Notes: generated by a model not told the origin, from the letters alone. A DNA stretch of 64,000 bases from Pseudomonas viciae (GCF_004786035.1 NZ_CP035088.1:336001-400000), one strand, 5' to 3'. Counted from the stretch's first letter, positions 7,831-17,082 are shown. Translations and numbers: made by a program.

Positions 7831-8277
7831 TTATTCGCTGGCAGGCGCTTCCATCGATTGGCGATACCGATCCAGCGCCTCGCTGAAGTCCTGGATGAAC
7901 TCCGGGGTGCTGAGCCAGCGTTGCGCCGTCTCGCGGTCCATCTCGTCGACCCACATGCGGTAATCCACCAGCATGTCGGCGGCCAGGTTGGTGGCTGCCA
8001 TGCTTTCGTTTTCGGCGTTTTTCAGGTCCAGCAGGCTTGGGCGTTCGCTGATCATCACGCTCAGGGACGCGAGCAACGTGTCGAGCATTTCGCTGCGACT
8101 GATGGCCTCGGCGTCGCGCAGCTTGACGAACAGCTCCAGTACGTAGACCGGCGGCTGGGCGGTGGCGTGGGCCGGGTCGCCATACATCGGGATGGATTTG
8201 CGCCCGGTCATGCGGATTTGCTTGGCTTTTTCTTTGGCGCGCTTGGCGCGTTTTTGCTGTTTGTTCAGTGAGGCCAT
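7831..8277 (-). CDS. Conserved hypothetical protein, lysine-rich N-terminus (paralogue 1)
   Basis: The 148-residue protein starts MASLNKQQKRAKRAKEKAKQ, a strongly basic leader of about 27 residues. An acidic helical domain follows (LELFVKLRDAEAISRSEM, then DYRMWVDEMDRETAQRWL). A paralogue at 9694-10101 has the same plan: NKQQKR near the start, ELF..R.AE.IS...M in the middle, and a DYR/EYR...D..TA..W segment near the end. The two flank a YhcG-type nuclease gene, all on the reverse strand. The basic leader could bind nucleic acid or ribosomes. I do not recognise the family. Confidence 0.7.
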   Translation of the reverse strand: MASLNKQQKRAKRAKEKAKQIRMTGRKSIPMYGDPAHATAQPPVYVLELFVKLRDAEAISRSEMLDTLLASLSVMISERPSLLDLKNAENESMAATNLAADMLVDYRMWVDEMDRETAQRWLSTPEFIQDFSEALDRYRQSMEAPASE

Positions 8278-8428
8278 TGGGCTTCGGTTTCCAATTCGTT
8301 AGGGGCGGTCCGCAAGGTCTGGTTAGAGAAGGATCGGCTGCGGCCGGTGATATGCAGGATAGCGTTCTTGAGGTCGCTGTTGCTGAAAAAGCGCGTAATC
8401 CTACATGGGTTTACTGAACATGCGGTTT

Positions 8429-9472
8429 TCAGAGGCCGGCGGTCACGTCTTCAAGTCGCGCCCGTTCGCGATCCAGCTCATGGCGCAGCTCTTCTTCCGT
8501 AGGCAGCACCAACTGGTATTGGCTGGCGAATAATTGCTCGTTACCTTGCAACACGGAATAACGCACCACCGATTCATCCTTTTGGGCGCAGAGGATAATA
8601 CCGACGGTGGGTTTGTCGTCGGGACCGCGTTTGAGGTCGTCGTAAAGACGAACGTACATGTCCATCTGCCCGATGTCCTGATGGCTCAGCTCGCCACGTT
8701 TGAGGTCGACGATCACAAAGCATTTGAGCAGGTAGTTGTAAAAGACCAGGTCGAGGTAGAAGTCCTTGCTTTCGGTGCTGATTCTTTGTTGGCGAGCGAT
8801 GAAGGCAAAGCCCTTGCCCAGCTCCAGGAGGAAGCCCTGTAGCTGGTCGATCAAGGCCTGCTCCAGTTCCGTCTCCAGAACGGTGCCGGCATTGGGCAGC
8901 CCGAGGAACTCCAAAACCACCGGGTCCCTGATGATATCCCTTGGGCCAAGGTCAAGTTCCTTGATATTGACGGTGGCCTCCTGTTTCACCGCAGGCCGGT
9001 CGCGGCTGGCCAGGAGGCGTTCGTAGTAGAACGTGCCGATCTGGCGCTCCAGGGCGCGGGTGGACCAGTTTTGCGCAGCGGCTTCGTTCATATACCAATG
9101 GCGTGCGTTGTCATTTTCGACGCGCAGCAGCATGCGATAGTGGGTCCAACTCAATTCGTGACGCAGTGCGTCACACATTGGAAAGGCCTGATAGAAAAGT
9201 CGCATGTAGCGCAGATTCGACGCATCAAACCCTTTCCCGAACTTTGCTGTCAGTACTTTCGCCAGCGTCGACAGCAGCCGCGCCCCATAGGCCGCCCGCT
9301 CGGCGCCTCCCTGTTCGAATTCGATGATATGCCGCCCGATCTGCCAGCAGGTTTGCACTTGAAGGGTGTCGACCGCGCGCAAGACCTTCTGGCGTGCTTG
9401 GCGGATCAGTTCGCCAAGCTCGTTAATTAGCGGTGCGAGCTTTGGGTCATCTTGAGGAAGGAGGGAAGTCAT
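8429..9472 (-). CDS. YhcG family protein (DUF1016), PD-(D/E)XK nuclease-like
   Basis: The 347-residue product has an N-terminal helical part (LIRQARQKVLRAVDTLQVQT, later SWTHYRMLLRVENDNARHWY). The C-terminal part carries DFYLDLVFYNYLLKCFVIVD followed by LKRGEL, a catalytic pattern for a PD-(D/E)XK-type fold, as known for DUF1016/YhcG. YhcG proteins are found singly and near restriction systems; their cellular role is not settled. I chose the ATG at 9472 (MTSLLPQDD), which starts the conserved region. A TTG at 9568 would add 32 residues. No methylase or specificity gene is adjacent, so this is a solitary copy. Confidence 0.85.
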   Translation of the reverse strand: MTSLLPQDDPKLAPLINELGELIRQARQKVLRAVDTLQVQTCWQIGRHIIEFEQGGAERAAYGARLLSTLAKVLTAKFGKGFDASNLRYMRLFYQAFPMCDALRHELSWTHYRMLLRVENDNARHWYMNEAAAQNWSTRALERQIGTFYYERLLASRDRPAVKQEATVNIKELDLGPRDIIRDPVVLEFLGLPNAGTVLETELEQALIDQLQGFLLELGKGFAFIARQQRISTESKDFYLDLVFYNYLLKCFVIVDLKRGELSHQDIGQMDMYVRLYDDLKRGPDDKPTVGIILCAQKDESVVRYSVLQGNEQLFASQYQLVLPTEEELRHELDRERARLEDVTAGL

Positions 9473-9693
9473 CGAAATGTCAGCCGTGAGGGTGGGCGGA
9501 CCAAAAGGATGCTCCAGACAACGTGTCGATGATGCCGGACGAGGCTGATTGCTCGGGAGGAAAAACAACTGATTCGTGCAGGACGGATTTGACGCCGCCT
9601 TATGTCGGTTGCCCTCTGTTTGTAGGAGCTATCTCAGGAGGATGTCATCTACCGCGAGCGCCTTCATGACAAAAGCGCTTGGCAGTGTGATGG

Positions 9694-10101
9694 TCAGCTC
9701 GGGTCTTGCGCCAGCGCGTTGGACGCAGCGACGTAATCGGCTTGGAACTGCTCGCTTTCAACCCAGTCCAGTGCGGTCTGCTCGTCGACGTCCTTTGTCA
9801 TGCGCCGATATTCGATCAGGGCGGTGATGATGAAGTCAGTGGCTTCTTCTTCGCCTTCCTGTTCCAGCACGAGTGCCAGTAGTGGATGCCCCAGGAAGAC
9901 CGCGCACATGGCCTGCTGGCTGATTTTTTCGGCCGCCCGCATGACTTGGAACAGCTCCGATAAATCCACGGTTTCCAGATCGATGCGCTCATCGTTCGGG
10001 TCCAGGAAGTCGTTCGGCGCGGCGGTGCGTTGAATCCGGTTCTTCTTGGCTTTTGCTTTGGCGCGCTGGTTGCGCTTCTGCTGTTTGTTTGCCGATGACA
10101 T
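9694..10101 (-). CDS. Conserved hypothetical protein, lysine-rich N-terminus (paralogue 2)
   Basis: The 135-residue protein starts MSSANKQQKRNQRAKAKAKK, a basic leader like that of the protein encoded at 7831-8277. The central ELFQVMRAAEKISQQAM and the later EYRRMTKDVDEQTALDWVES align with that paralogue without large gaps, while the link between leader and core differs. Its pI should be basic at the front and acidic behind. The pair probably arose by duplication, with the YhcG gene now between the copies. The function is unknown. Confidence 0.7.
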   Translation of the reverse strand: MSSANKQQKRNQRAKAKAKKNRIQRTAAPNDFLDPNDERIDLETVDLSELFQVMRAAEKISQQAMCAVFLGHPLLALVLEQEGEEEATDFIITALIEYRRMTKDVDEQTALDWVESEQFQADYVAASNALAQDPS

Positions 10102-10166
10102 GGGTCAGATTCCTGACATGAAAATAAGGCGATCTATCCTACAGCTTCAGGGCGAACGCTTCGAAT

Positions 10167-10496
10167 TCAATCCACCACAAACAACGTTGCACCCAGTGAG
10201 GTTGAAGAGCGATGAGGCTCGGCCTGGTCGGCCACCTGGTAGCTCATGCCGGGCTTGAGCACAAACTGCCGCCCGTCCTCCAGTTCGGTGTTCAACTCAC
10301 CCTTCAGGCAAAACAGGATATGGCCTTTGGTGCACCAATGGTCGGCCAGATACCCCGCCGTGTACTCCACCATTCGCACCCGGATGTTCCCGAACTGCTG
10401 GGTGCGCCAATAAGCGGTTCCGGTGACGCCTTTGTGTTCGGTGGGCTCGATGGCCGACCAGTCGGTGATGCCAAAGGGGGTGTTGGTGATGTCCAT
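10167..10496 (-). CDS. DHCW-motif cupin-fold protein
   Basis: The 109-residue protein contains YLADHWCTKGHILFCLKGEL (about residues 50-69), which includes the Asp-His-Cys-Trp signature. It is followed by FVLKPGMSYQVADQ, the second cupin motif. Proteins of this family are small single-domain cupins of unknown activity. The start MDITNTPFGI at 10496 is the natural one; the upstream extension to 10592 runs through the tRNA-Phe terminator region and is not coding. It is a single-gene unit. Confidence 0.8.
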   Translation of the reverse strand: MDITNTPFGITDWSAIEPTEHKGVTGTAYWRTQQFGNIRVRMVEYTAGYLADHWCTKGHILFCLKGELNTELEDGRQFVLKPGMSYQVADQAEPHRSSTSLGATLFVVD

Positions 10497-10576
10497 GTCG
10501 ACTCGTCTATTTGGGGGGGAAGCAGCGAGTCGAATGTAGCTGAGTCGGTAGGGCAGAGGAAGAAACCCCACGCAAT

Positions 10577-10611
10577 AAAAAACCCCGATCAATTTCTTGA
10601 TCGGGGTTTTC
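10577..10611 (-). terminator. Rho-independent terminator of tRNA-Phe
   Basis: AACCCCGATCAA and TTGATCGGGGTT form a stem flanked by A and T runs on both strands. It lies directly 3' of tRNA-Phe on the reverse strand. Confidence 0.8.
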
Positions 10612-10617
10612 GGTATT

Positions 10618-10693
10618 TGGTGCCCAGAGACGGAATCGAACCGCCGACACGGGGATTTTCAATCCCCTGCTCTACCGACTGAGCTATCTGGGC
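10618..10693 (-). tRNA. tRNA-Phe (anticodon GAA)
   Basis: The reverse complement begins GCCCAGATAGCTCAGTCGGT and ends with TCTGGGCACCA, 76 nt with encoded CCA. The anticodon arm is GGGGATTGAAAATCCCC, giving GAA. D arm and T arm (GGTTCGATTCC) are canonical. A strong promoter lies upstream and a terminator follows. Confidence 0.97.
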
Positions 10694-10703
10694 AACGGGG
10701 CGC

Positions 10704-10732
10704 ATTAAACGGGTTTTTCAGGGGGTCGTCAA
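10704..10732 (-). promoter_or_regulatory. Sigma-70 promoter of tRNA-Phe
   Basis: On the reverse strand TTGACG (10732-10727) and TTTAAT (10709-10704) are spaced by 17 bases. The tRNA 5' end is 11 bases downstream of the -10 box. An AT-rich stretch just upstream (TTAAATATTTTTTGAAAA on that strand) could act as an UP element. Confidence 0.65.
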
Positions 10733-10795
10733 GCAAGTTTTCAAAAAATATTTAATTATTACCGTCGCTTACGATCCGCCCCGGTTCTGGGCAGC

Positions 10796-11068
10796 TTATT
10801 CGGACGGCGGCACGTAGCCTTCGGCCTTGGCGTATTCTTCGCCGGAAAAGAACTTGTCCATCTCGCCCTGAAGGTATTTGCGGTCTTCGGCGTTCATCAT
10901 GTTCAGGCGTTTTTCGTTGATCAGCAGGGTCTGGTGTTTCTGCCAGTCGGCCCAGGCCTTGGCCGAGACATGGTCAAAGATATCCTGGCCTTTGGCGCCC
11001 GGAAACGGAGCGCGCTCCAGGCCTTCGAGTTCTTCTTTGTACTTGCGACACATGATGATGCGGGTCAT
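10796..11068 (-). CDS. yggX: YggX family Fe(2+)-trafficking protein
   Basis: The 90-residue protein starts [20 protein letters not shown], with the family's conserved Cys7 and [24 protein letters not shown] at the end is also typical. YggX helps protect iron-sulfur proteins from oxidative damage and is linked to Fe(II) handling. Its start overlaps the end of mutY by 4 bases. MutY carries an FeS cluster, and the yggX-mutY pairing is widely conserved, which fits a shared need for cluster integrity. It is the last gene of the asmA-mutY-yggX unit. Confidence 0.95.
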   Translation of the reverse strand: MTRIIMCRKYKEELEGLERAPFPGAKGQDIFDHVSAKAWADWQKHQTLLINEKRLNMMNAEDRKYLQGEMDKFFSGEEYAKAEGYVPPSE

Positions 11069-12132
11069 GACGACTCTCCTGCGTTCAATACGGCGGCCGC
11101 GCGTTCGAGCAAGGTTTTGACCGGGGCGGCGAGGCCCAGGCGCGGCGGGGTGGCGAGGTTATACCAGAGCCAGTCGGCCTCGGCCACGTGATGGCCGGTT
11201 TCCCGGACCCGGACCAGCCAGGGTTCGATCGCCAACTGGAAGTGGCTGAAGGTGTGCACCAGACTCGGCATTTCCTGTTGCTTGCCCAGTTCCAGCGAGT
11301 GTTGCAGGGCCAGGTGCTGCAGGTCGTCGAGGTCGTCGAGTTCCGGCAGGCTCCACAAACCGCCCCAAAGGCCGGTGGAGGGGCGACGGTAAAGCAGAAT
11401 CGCGCCTTCGCGATTGGCCAGCATCGGCATCAGCGTGCGTTTTTTCGGCACTTCCTTGCGGGGCTTGGGAATCGGATAGCGCGTCTCCAGGCCAAGCATG
11501 TGCGCCTCGCAGCCGCTTTTCAGCGGGCAAAGCAGGCAGCTGGGTTTACTGCGGGTGCAGAGTGTGGCGCCCAGGTCCATCATTGCCTGGGTGTAGGCGT
11601 TGACCCGGTCCTGGGGCGTGAAGCGCTCGGCGGTGGCCCACAGCTGTTTGGCAACCTTCGGTTCGCCCGGGTAGCCTTCCTGGGCCGTGAAGCGCGCCAG
11701 CACACGCTTGACGTTGCCGTCGAGAATCGGGGCCCGCAGGCCCATGCTAATGCTGGCGATTGCGCCGGCCGTGGACAGGCCGATCCCCGGCAACTCGGTG
11801 AGTTTTTCCACGTCACGAGGGAATTCCCCATCGTAGAGGTCGACGACGATCTTCGCGGTTTTCTGCAGGTTGCGGGCGCGGGTGTAGTAGCCCAGCCCGG
11901 TCCACAGGTGCAGCACTTCGTCCTCTGGCGCGGCGGCCAGCGCTTCGACGGTAGGCAGCGAGGCCATGAACCGATCGAAGTAATTGAGCACGGTGCTGAC
12001 CTGGGTCTGCTGCAGCATGATTTCCGAGACCCACACCCGATACGGGGTGATGCCTTGTTGCCAAGGCAAATCGTGGCGCCCGTGGCGGTCGAACCAATCC
12101 AGTACGGCGGTGGAAAACTGCTCGGCTCTCAT
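11065..12132 (-). CDS. mutY: A/G-specific adenine glycosylase MutY
   Basis: The 355-residue enzyme removes adenine mispaired with 8-oxoguanine. Catalytic residues Glu37 (in [11 protein letters not shown]) and Asp138 (in [11 protein letters not shown]) are present. The helix-hairpin-helix is [11 protein letters not shown], and the [4Fe-4S] ligands are Cys192, Cys199, Cys202 and Cys208 with the canonical 6-2-5 spacing. The C-terminal Nudix-like recognition domain follows. The gene overlaps asmA upstream and yggX downstream by 4 bases each, indicating one transcript. Confidence 0.97.
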   Translation of the reverse strand: MRAEQFSTAVLDWFDRHGRHDLPWQQGITPYRVWVSEIMLQQTQVSTVLNYFDRFMASLPTVEALAAAPEDEVLHLWTGLGYYTRARNLQKTAKIVVDLYDGEFPRDVEKLTELPGIGLSTAGAIASISMGLRAPILDGNVKRVLARFTAQEGYPGEPKVAKQLWATAERFTPQDRVNAYTQAMMDLGATLCTRSKPSCLLCPLKSGCEAHMLGLETRYPIPKPRKEVPKKRTLMPMLANREGAILLYRRPSTGLWGGLWSLPELDDLDDLQHLALQHSLELGKQQEMPSLVHTFSHFQLAIEPWLVRVRETGHHVAEADWLWYNLATPPRLGLAAPVKTLLERAAAVLNAGESS

Positions 12133-14354
12133 CGCTTGAACAGTCCCTTGAGCGCGTCTTTCAGCTCGGGGCTGACCTTGTCGCCCAGCTTCTCTTCGAT
12201 CTTGTCACCGAGGCGGTCGCCGGCCAGTTTCGCCGCGACCTTGCCCATCCCCTCGTTGTCCAGTCGGCAGGCCTTGGCGCCCAGCTCCAGCGGGCCGCGG
12301 CAGCGCAACGGCCATTCGATGTCGACGTAGCGTTCGTTGACCTGGCAGGCCGGGTCGGGCATGTCGCTCTTGTCACCTTCGACGATGATGCCGACGCGGT
12401 AGTCCATGCCCAGCACGCGCAGGTCGATATCGCCGTTGCCGTTGACGATCATGCCGGGGATGCGCACTTTCAGGTCCGGGTTGCTGGCAACGCCATTGTG
12501 GAACGTGAGGTTGCCGTTGAGTTGCTGGAACGGCGTGTCCTTGCCCCGGGGTTCACCACTGAGGGTCTTGCGATTGAGGGTGGCGATGCCTTTGCACAAT
12601 TGCTGTTCGAGGTTGGCATTGAGCAGCATGCCATCGTTGATGACGAACCCGGCGTTGCCATTGAGGCTGTCGATCAGGGCTTTCTGGCTGTTGCCACTGG
12701 CGGTTATGGCGCTGTTGAGCGTCACCAGGCCTTTGACCGGTGGATTCTTACCCTGGCTTTCGATGATTTTCTCGGCCGGCACGCGGTTGATGCGGGTTTG
12801 CAGGTTCAACTGCGGCGTGGGCTGGCGCACGTCCAGCGTGCCTTTGGCTTCGAAGTTGCCGTTGTACAAATCGCCCCGCAGGTTCTCCAGGGTCAGCAGG
12901 CCGCCAAGGCCCGTGGCCTTGAGCGCGGCGTTCTGGATGGGCAGTTTATCGAGGGTCAGTTGGCCGAAGGTCAGGTCGGCTTCCAGGTCCAGTTTGCTCA
13001 GGCGCTCCACCGGAAACAGTCGATCGTTGCTCCAGGCGCCCTGGGTCGGAGCGCTCGGCAGTGGCGTGCTGCCGGCACCGGCCATGGCGCTGGCTTCGGT
13101 GTTGTTGACCTCGGCCTCGCGAGCCGCCTTGCTGCTGTCGGCTTCGGCGGATTTGGGTGGCAGGTAGCGGTCGACGTTGAACGTGTCGGCCTTGAGCTGC
13201 ACACGCAAGGATTGCTTGGCGAAGTCTTCCACGACGATACGACCGTTGAAGCTGCTGTCGTCGACTTTCAGGTTGAGGTCATTGAATTCGGCGCTGGTCG
13301 GCGTACCGGCAATGCGGCTGACCAGCTCGACCTTGCTCAGGCTGCCTTCGGCCATGGCCGGCAGTTTCTGGCCGATGCTATCGACAAAGTTTGCCAGGTC
13401 GAACTGGGCGATCGACATGCCGCCACTCAATTGCGGCGTTTTGTCGAGGTCGTTGACCTTCAGTTCACCCAAGGCACGCAATTGGTTGAGGGACAGCTTG
13501 ATGCCGGTCCATTCGGCGACGTTTGCTGCCTTATCCAGGAATAGCTGGCCTTGTGCGGCAAAGTTCAGGGTCTTGCCCTGCAATGGGTCGCCTGTGGCTT
13601 CGCCGGACAGCTTCAGGTCTTCGAACTTGTAGCGCTGCAAGGCGCGTTCGAAGCGCAGTTCGCCAGTGAGTTCGGTACGCACACGCACGGCTGGCTGGTT
13701 GCTGGACAGGAATGCGGTAAGGGTGACCGGGATGTTGGTGGAGTCGTGGACCGCGCCGGTGCTCAGCTGGATGCTTTCGGCAGTGAACAACTTGCCGGTC
13801 TGCTCGTCGGTGTATTCGATCCGGGCGTTGTTCACGGTCAGGCTGTCGATATCCAGGCGGGTCGGCTGGGCCGGTTTTTCTGCCGGGGTGCTGGTGGACG
13901 GGGCTGGCTGCTCGGCCGGTGCCGGCGCACTCGCTGTTGTCGCAGAGGCGGGTACCTTGCCGATGTCTTCCCAATTGCCGTGGCCGTTCTTGTCACGGTT
14001 GAGTCGCAGGTTCAGGCCTTCGACCCGGACGTCGCTCATCTGCACTTCCCGACGCAGCAACGGTATCACTCGCACCGACAGGCCGAGCATCTGCAGGTCG
14101 GCGAAAGGGTGTGTCGGGTTGGCCAGTGTGGCGACGCTGGCGTCATGTAACTCCAGACCCAACCATGGAAACAGGCTCCAGCCGATGTCGCCATTGAGCG
14201 TCAGCTCAATGTGGGCCTTGTCGCGGGCTATCTGGCGGATCTCTTCTTTATAGTCGTTGGGATCGAAGAGGTGGGTCAGGGCAAAGCCCAGGGCCACAAT
14301 GATCAGCAACAGCCCGAGAAGTACCAGACCCAGGATTTTGCCGAACGCTTTCAT
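12129..14354 (-). CDS. AsmA family envelope protein
   Basis: This 741-residue protein is anchored by one N-terminal membrane helix (KILGLVLLGLLLIIVALGFA) with the bulk in the periplasm. The AsmA hallmark FDPNDYKEEIRQIARDKAHI lies just after the anchor. A Pro/Ala/Thr-rich linker near residues 140-165 separates the N-terminal part from the long beta-rich body. AsmA-like proteins are elongated bridges linked to phospholipid movement between membranes and outer-membrane homeostasis. The ATG at 14354 starts the membrane anchor. It is the first gene of the unit with mutY and yggX, a common arrangement in pseudomonads. Confidence 0.88.
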   Translation of the reverse strand: MKAFGKILGLVLLGLLLIIVALGFALTHLFDPNDYKEEIRQIARDKAHIELTLNGDIGWSLFPWLGLELHDASVATLANPTHPFADLQMLGLSVRVIPLLRREVQMSDVRVEGLNLRLNRDKNGHGNWEDIGKVPASATTASAPAPAEQPAPSTSTPAEKPAQPTRLDIDSLTVNNARIEYTDEQTGKLFTAESIQLSTGAVHDSTNIPVTLTAFLSSNQPAVRVRTELTGELRFERALQRYKFEDLKLSGEATGDPLQGKTLNFAAQGQLFLDKAANVAEWTGIKLSLNQLRALGELKVNDLDKTPQLSGGMSIAQFDLANFVDSIGQKLPAMAEGSLSKVELVSRIAGTPTSAEFNDLNLKVDDSSFNGRIVVEDFAKQSLRVQLKADTFNVDRYLPPKSAEADSSKAAREAEVNNTEASAMAGAGSTPLPSAPTQGAWSNDRLFPVERLSKLDLEADLTFGQLTLDKLPIQNAALKATGLGGLLTLENLRGDLYNGNFEAKGTLDVRQPTPQLNLQTRINRVPAEKIIESQGKNPPVKGLVTLNSAITASGNSQKALIDSLNGNAGFVINDGMLLNANLEQQLCKGIATLNRKTLSGEPRGKDTPFQQLNGNLTFHNGVASNPDLKVRIPGMIVNGNGDIDLRVLGMDYRVGIIVEGDKSDMPDPACQVNERYVDIEWPLRCRGPLELGAKACRLDNEGMGKVAAKLAGDRLGDKIEEKLGDKVSPELKDALKGLFKR

Positions 14355-14472
14355 GGGCGAGTCCTTGTAGGTTGAGTTCAAAATTTAGCCTGGGAGTATA
14401 ACGCCCTCAATTGCTGGCGCGTTGGCTGATCGTTTCTCGCTCCCTCGCCACGGGAATTGTGTTCGGCCTTAA

Positions 14473-14871
14473 TTAGCGTTCATCCAGCGTGATCTTCAAT
14501 TTGGCCGCCAGTGCTTGGGCTTCCAGGTGCCCGGCTGGCGCCAACAACCGTAGCTCGGCGCCGTTTTCCCCGGCGATTCTGCGCGCCTCGCTCACCAGTC
14601 GTTCAGCCACGCCACGGCGACGAGTAATGTTTCGTACGCACATTTGGGACAAGTGCCAGACGTTCTGCTGCCGTTGCAGGCGTGCGGCGCCGAGTAGCCG
14701 GTCATTGAAACGTGCCGCGATCAGCGAGCTGTCTTCCAGGCAGCCTTGTATGAGTTGTGCGGCACCACCAAAAGGCTCGAACAGCCAGGTCGGGGCGTCG
14801 CGGTAGATTTTATGCAGGTCCTGCTGGTCCTGGCTGGTGGCTTCATTCAGGTGCTCGACAACGATGGGCAT
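14473..14871 (-). CDS. PanZ-like acetyl-CoA-sensing GNAT protein
   Basis: The 132-residue protein starts MPIVVEHLNEATSQDQQDLH. It has a shortened GNAT fold with the acetyl-CoA loop CVRNITRRRGVAERLVSEAR. The opening 'DLxKIYxDAPxWL' (here DLHKIYRDAPTWLFEPF) matches PanZ/PanM-type regulators, which bind acetyl-CoA and promote PanD maturation in enterobacteria. Whether it controls PanD in this organism is inferred; it could also be a plain acetyltransferase. A longer frame to 14943 has no better start signal. It is divergent from the MFS gene. Confidence 0.75.
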   Translation of the reverse strand: MPIVVEHLNEATSQDQQDLHKIYRDAPTWLFEPFGGAAQLIQGCLEDSSLIAARFNDRLLGAARLQRQQNVWHLSQMCVRNITRRRGVAERLVSEARRIAGENGAELRLLAPAGHLEAQALAAKLKITLDER

Positions 14872-15028
14872 ACAGATTCCTGAAAAATAAAACGGTTCAC
14901 ACCCTACAGAAAGTGAGTAATGGCGCGATAAGACAAATGACACAAAAAAGGTGATATCACTTTGACTCTTCTGTCACGATCAAATGGTAACCTTTGCCTG
15001 TTCGTCCGTCCTTCTGCGGCGTAATGTC

Positions 15029-15043
15029 GCACCAATATGGAGC
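15029..15043. promoter_or_regulatory. Candidate NtrC-type site upstream of the MFS transporter
   Basis: GCACCAATATGGAGC differs from an ideal GCAC-N7-GTGC dyad at one base and is close to the site before ntrB (GCACCAATATAGTGC at 31811). I could not find a convincing -24/-12 promoter between it and the gene start at 15134, so the call is weak. Confidence 0.3.
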
Positions 15044-15133
15044 TTCACCAAAAAATACAGCCATGCCTGCGTGCAATGAAGGCTGAGGGTGAGGCGTGGC
15101 TGGCGAACCATTCTAACAACTGGGGGATACACC

Positions 15134-16795
15134 ATGAGCACGAGCATCACGGCGGACGGCATTGCCGACCAGCCTGCGTTCCTCTCCAAGGAGCGCATCA
15201 TCGCCAAGCCCGGTTTCAACCGGTGGCTGGTTCCACCGGCCGCACTGGCCATTCACCTGTGCATCGGCATGGCCTACGGCTTCTCAGTATTCTGGTTGCC
15301 ACTGTCCAAAGCCTTGGGTGTCACTAAGCCTGTGGCTTGTGCGCCGGATATGAGCTTCATCTCGCAAGTCTTCTCGTCCCAATGTGATTGGCCGATCTCG
15401 ATGCTCGGCTGGATCTACACCTTGTTCTTTATCTTCCTGGGTTGCTCGGCAGCCATCTGGGGTGGCTGGCTGGAACACGCCGGGCCGCGCAAGGCGGGTG
15501 TTGTATCGGCATTGTGCTGGTGCGGTGGCCTGCTGATTTCCGCGTTGGGTATTTATACCCACCAGATCTGGCTGATGTGGGTCGGTTCCGGAGTCATTGG
15601 CGGTATCGGCCTGGGCCTGGGCTACATCTCCCCGGTTTCGACGCTGATCAAGTGGTTCCCGGACAAGCGTGGCATGGCCACCGGTATGGCGATCATGGGC
15701 TTCGGCGGCGGCGCGATGGTAGGTGCTCCGTTGGCGGCAGCGCTGATGAGCCACTTCGCTTCGCCGACTGGCGTGGGTGTATGGCAAAGCTTTTTGGTCA
15801 TGGCCGCGATCTACTTCGTGTTCATGATCGGTGGCGCCTTGTCGTACCGCGTTCCGCCGACTGGCTGGAAGCCTGAAGGCTGGACCCCGGCACCGAAGAA
15901 AGCCGCGAACGCGATGATCACTCATCGCCACGTTCACGTGAACGTTGCCTGGAAAACCCCGCAGTTCCGTCTGGTATGGCTGGTGCTGTGCCTGAACGTT
16001 TCCGCCGGTATCGGCATCCTGGGCATGGCTTCGCCACTGTTGCAGGAAGTGTTCGGCGGTAAATTGCTTGGCACCGACCTGCCTTTCGGTCAACTGGACG
16101 CTGTGCAACTCGGTCAAATCGCTGCCATCGCGGCCGGCTTTACCGGGCTGTTGAGCCTGTTCAACATCGGTGGGCGGTTCTTCTGGGCATCCTTCTCGGA
16201 TTACCTGGGCCGCAAAAACACCTATTTCGTGTTCTTCGCCCTGGGCTTTGCCCTGTACGCGCTGATCCCGAACCTCGGTCACCTGGGCAGCGTCGCGCTG
16301 TTCGTGGCGGCGTTCTGCATCATCCTGTCGATGTACGGCGGCGGTTTCGCCACTGTGCCGGCCTACCTGGCGGACCTGTTCGGTACGCAAATGGTTGGCG
16401 CGATCCACGGTCGCCTGCTGACTGCCTGGGCTGCGGCGGGCGTGCTGGGTCCGGTACTGGTGAACTATCTGCGTGAATATCAGTTGAGCATCGGCGTTGA
16501 ACGCGCTGCAGCCTATGACATCACCTTGTACATCCTCGCCGGCCTGCTGGTGCTGGGCTTCCTGTGCAATCTGCTGGTCCGCCCGGTCGCCGACAAGTAC
16601 TTCATGACCGACGCCGAACTGGCCGCCGAACAGGCGCTGGGCCATGACAAGGGCGCCGACAGCAGCACTTCGCTGGAATGGAAAGCCGCGCCGGGCACCA
16701 AGCCTTTGGCGATCGCCGCCTGGCTGGTGGTGGGCATTCCGTTGGCGTGGGGTGTGTGGGTGACCCTGCAGAAGACGGCGGTGTTGTTCCGCTAA
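15134..16795 (+). CDS. OFA family MFS transporter
   Basis: The 553-residue inner-membrane protein has about 12 hydrophobic segments. The N-terminal third has the major-facilitator pattern GLGYISPVSTLIKWFPDKRG and GMAIMGFGGGAMVGAPLAAA, typical of the oxalate/formate antiporter (OFA) family. FFWASFSDYLGRKNTYFVFF is the second MFS signature loop. An extra loop with two cysteines (CAPDMSFISQVFSSQCDWPI) lies between the first two helices. The substrate is unknown; family members carry small carboxylates. ATG at 15134 follows a GGGGGA ribosome-binding site. It is a single-gene unit. Confidence 0.88.
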   Translation: MSTSITADGIADQPAFLSKERIIAKPGFNRWLVPPAALAIHLCIGMAYGFSVFWLPLSKALGVTKPVACAPDMSFISQVFSSQCDWPISMLGWIYTLFFIFLGCSAAIWGGWLEHAGPRKAGVVSALCWCGGLLISALGIYTHQIWLMWVGSGVIGGIGLGLGYISPVSTLIKWFPDKRGMATGMAIMGFGGGAMVGAPLAAALMSHFASPTGVGVWQSFLVMAAIYFVFMIGGALSYRVPPTGWKPEGWTPAPKKAANAMITHRHVHVNVAWKTPQFRLVWLVLCLNVSAGIGILGMASPLLQEVFGGKLLGTDLPFGQLDAVQLGQIAAIAAGFTGLLSLFNIGGRFFWASFSDYLGRKNTYFVFFALGFALYALIPNLGHLGSVALFVAAFCIILSMYGGGFATVPAYLADLFGTQMVGAIHGRLLTAWAAAGVLGPVLVNYLREYQLSIGVERAAAYDITLYILAGLLVLGFLCNLLVRPVADKYFMTDAELAAEQALGHDKGADSSTSLEWKAAPGTKPLAIAAWLVVGIPLAWGVWVTLQKTAVLFR

Positions 16796-16834
16796 GACCG
16801 TTGCCCGAACCCTCAAGGTAAGGGCAACTCTAGT

Positions 16835-16922
16835 GTGGGAGCGGGCTTGCTCGCGAAAGCGGTGTGTCAGTTGACGATGATGTCGACGGATACGCGGCCT
16901 TCGCGAGCAAGCCCGCTCCCAC
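16835..16922. repeat. REPIN (inverted pair of REP sequences, GCGGGC class)
   Basis: GTGGGAGCGGGCTTGCTCGC at the left end has its reverse complement at the right end, with about 40 bases of variable DNA between. It lies in the gap between the MFS gene and hisB. Confidence 0.9.
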
Positions 16923-17082
16923 ATTTGATTCTGGGTGATGGCAAGAATTGCTTGTATGGACATGTCTATCACCGACAGCCCAGGATTCAGCCCGTCAGGG
17001 ATATCACCTCCCGTGTTTCTGTTTGTCGCTCGCGCCCCTATAATGGCTGCCTTTTTCGCCCAATGATTTTGCGGAGCTGGTG

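Noticed and set aside
15284..16972. Long reverse-strand frame opposite the MFS transporter gene
   Set aside because: It is the antisense of a clear 12-helix transporter and runs through a REPIN; the product is rich in Gln, Arg and His, as expected of antisense reading.
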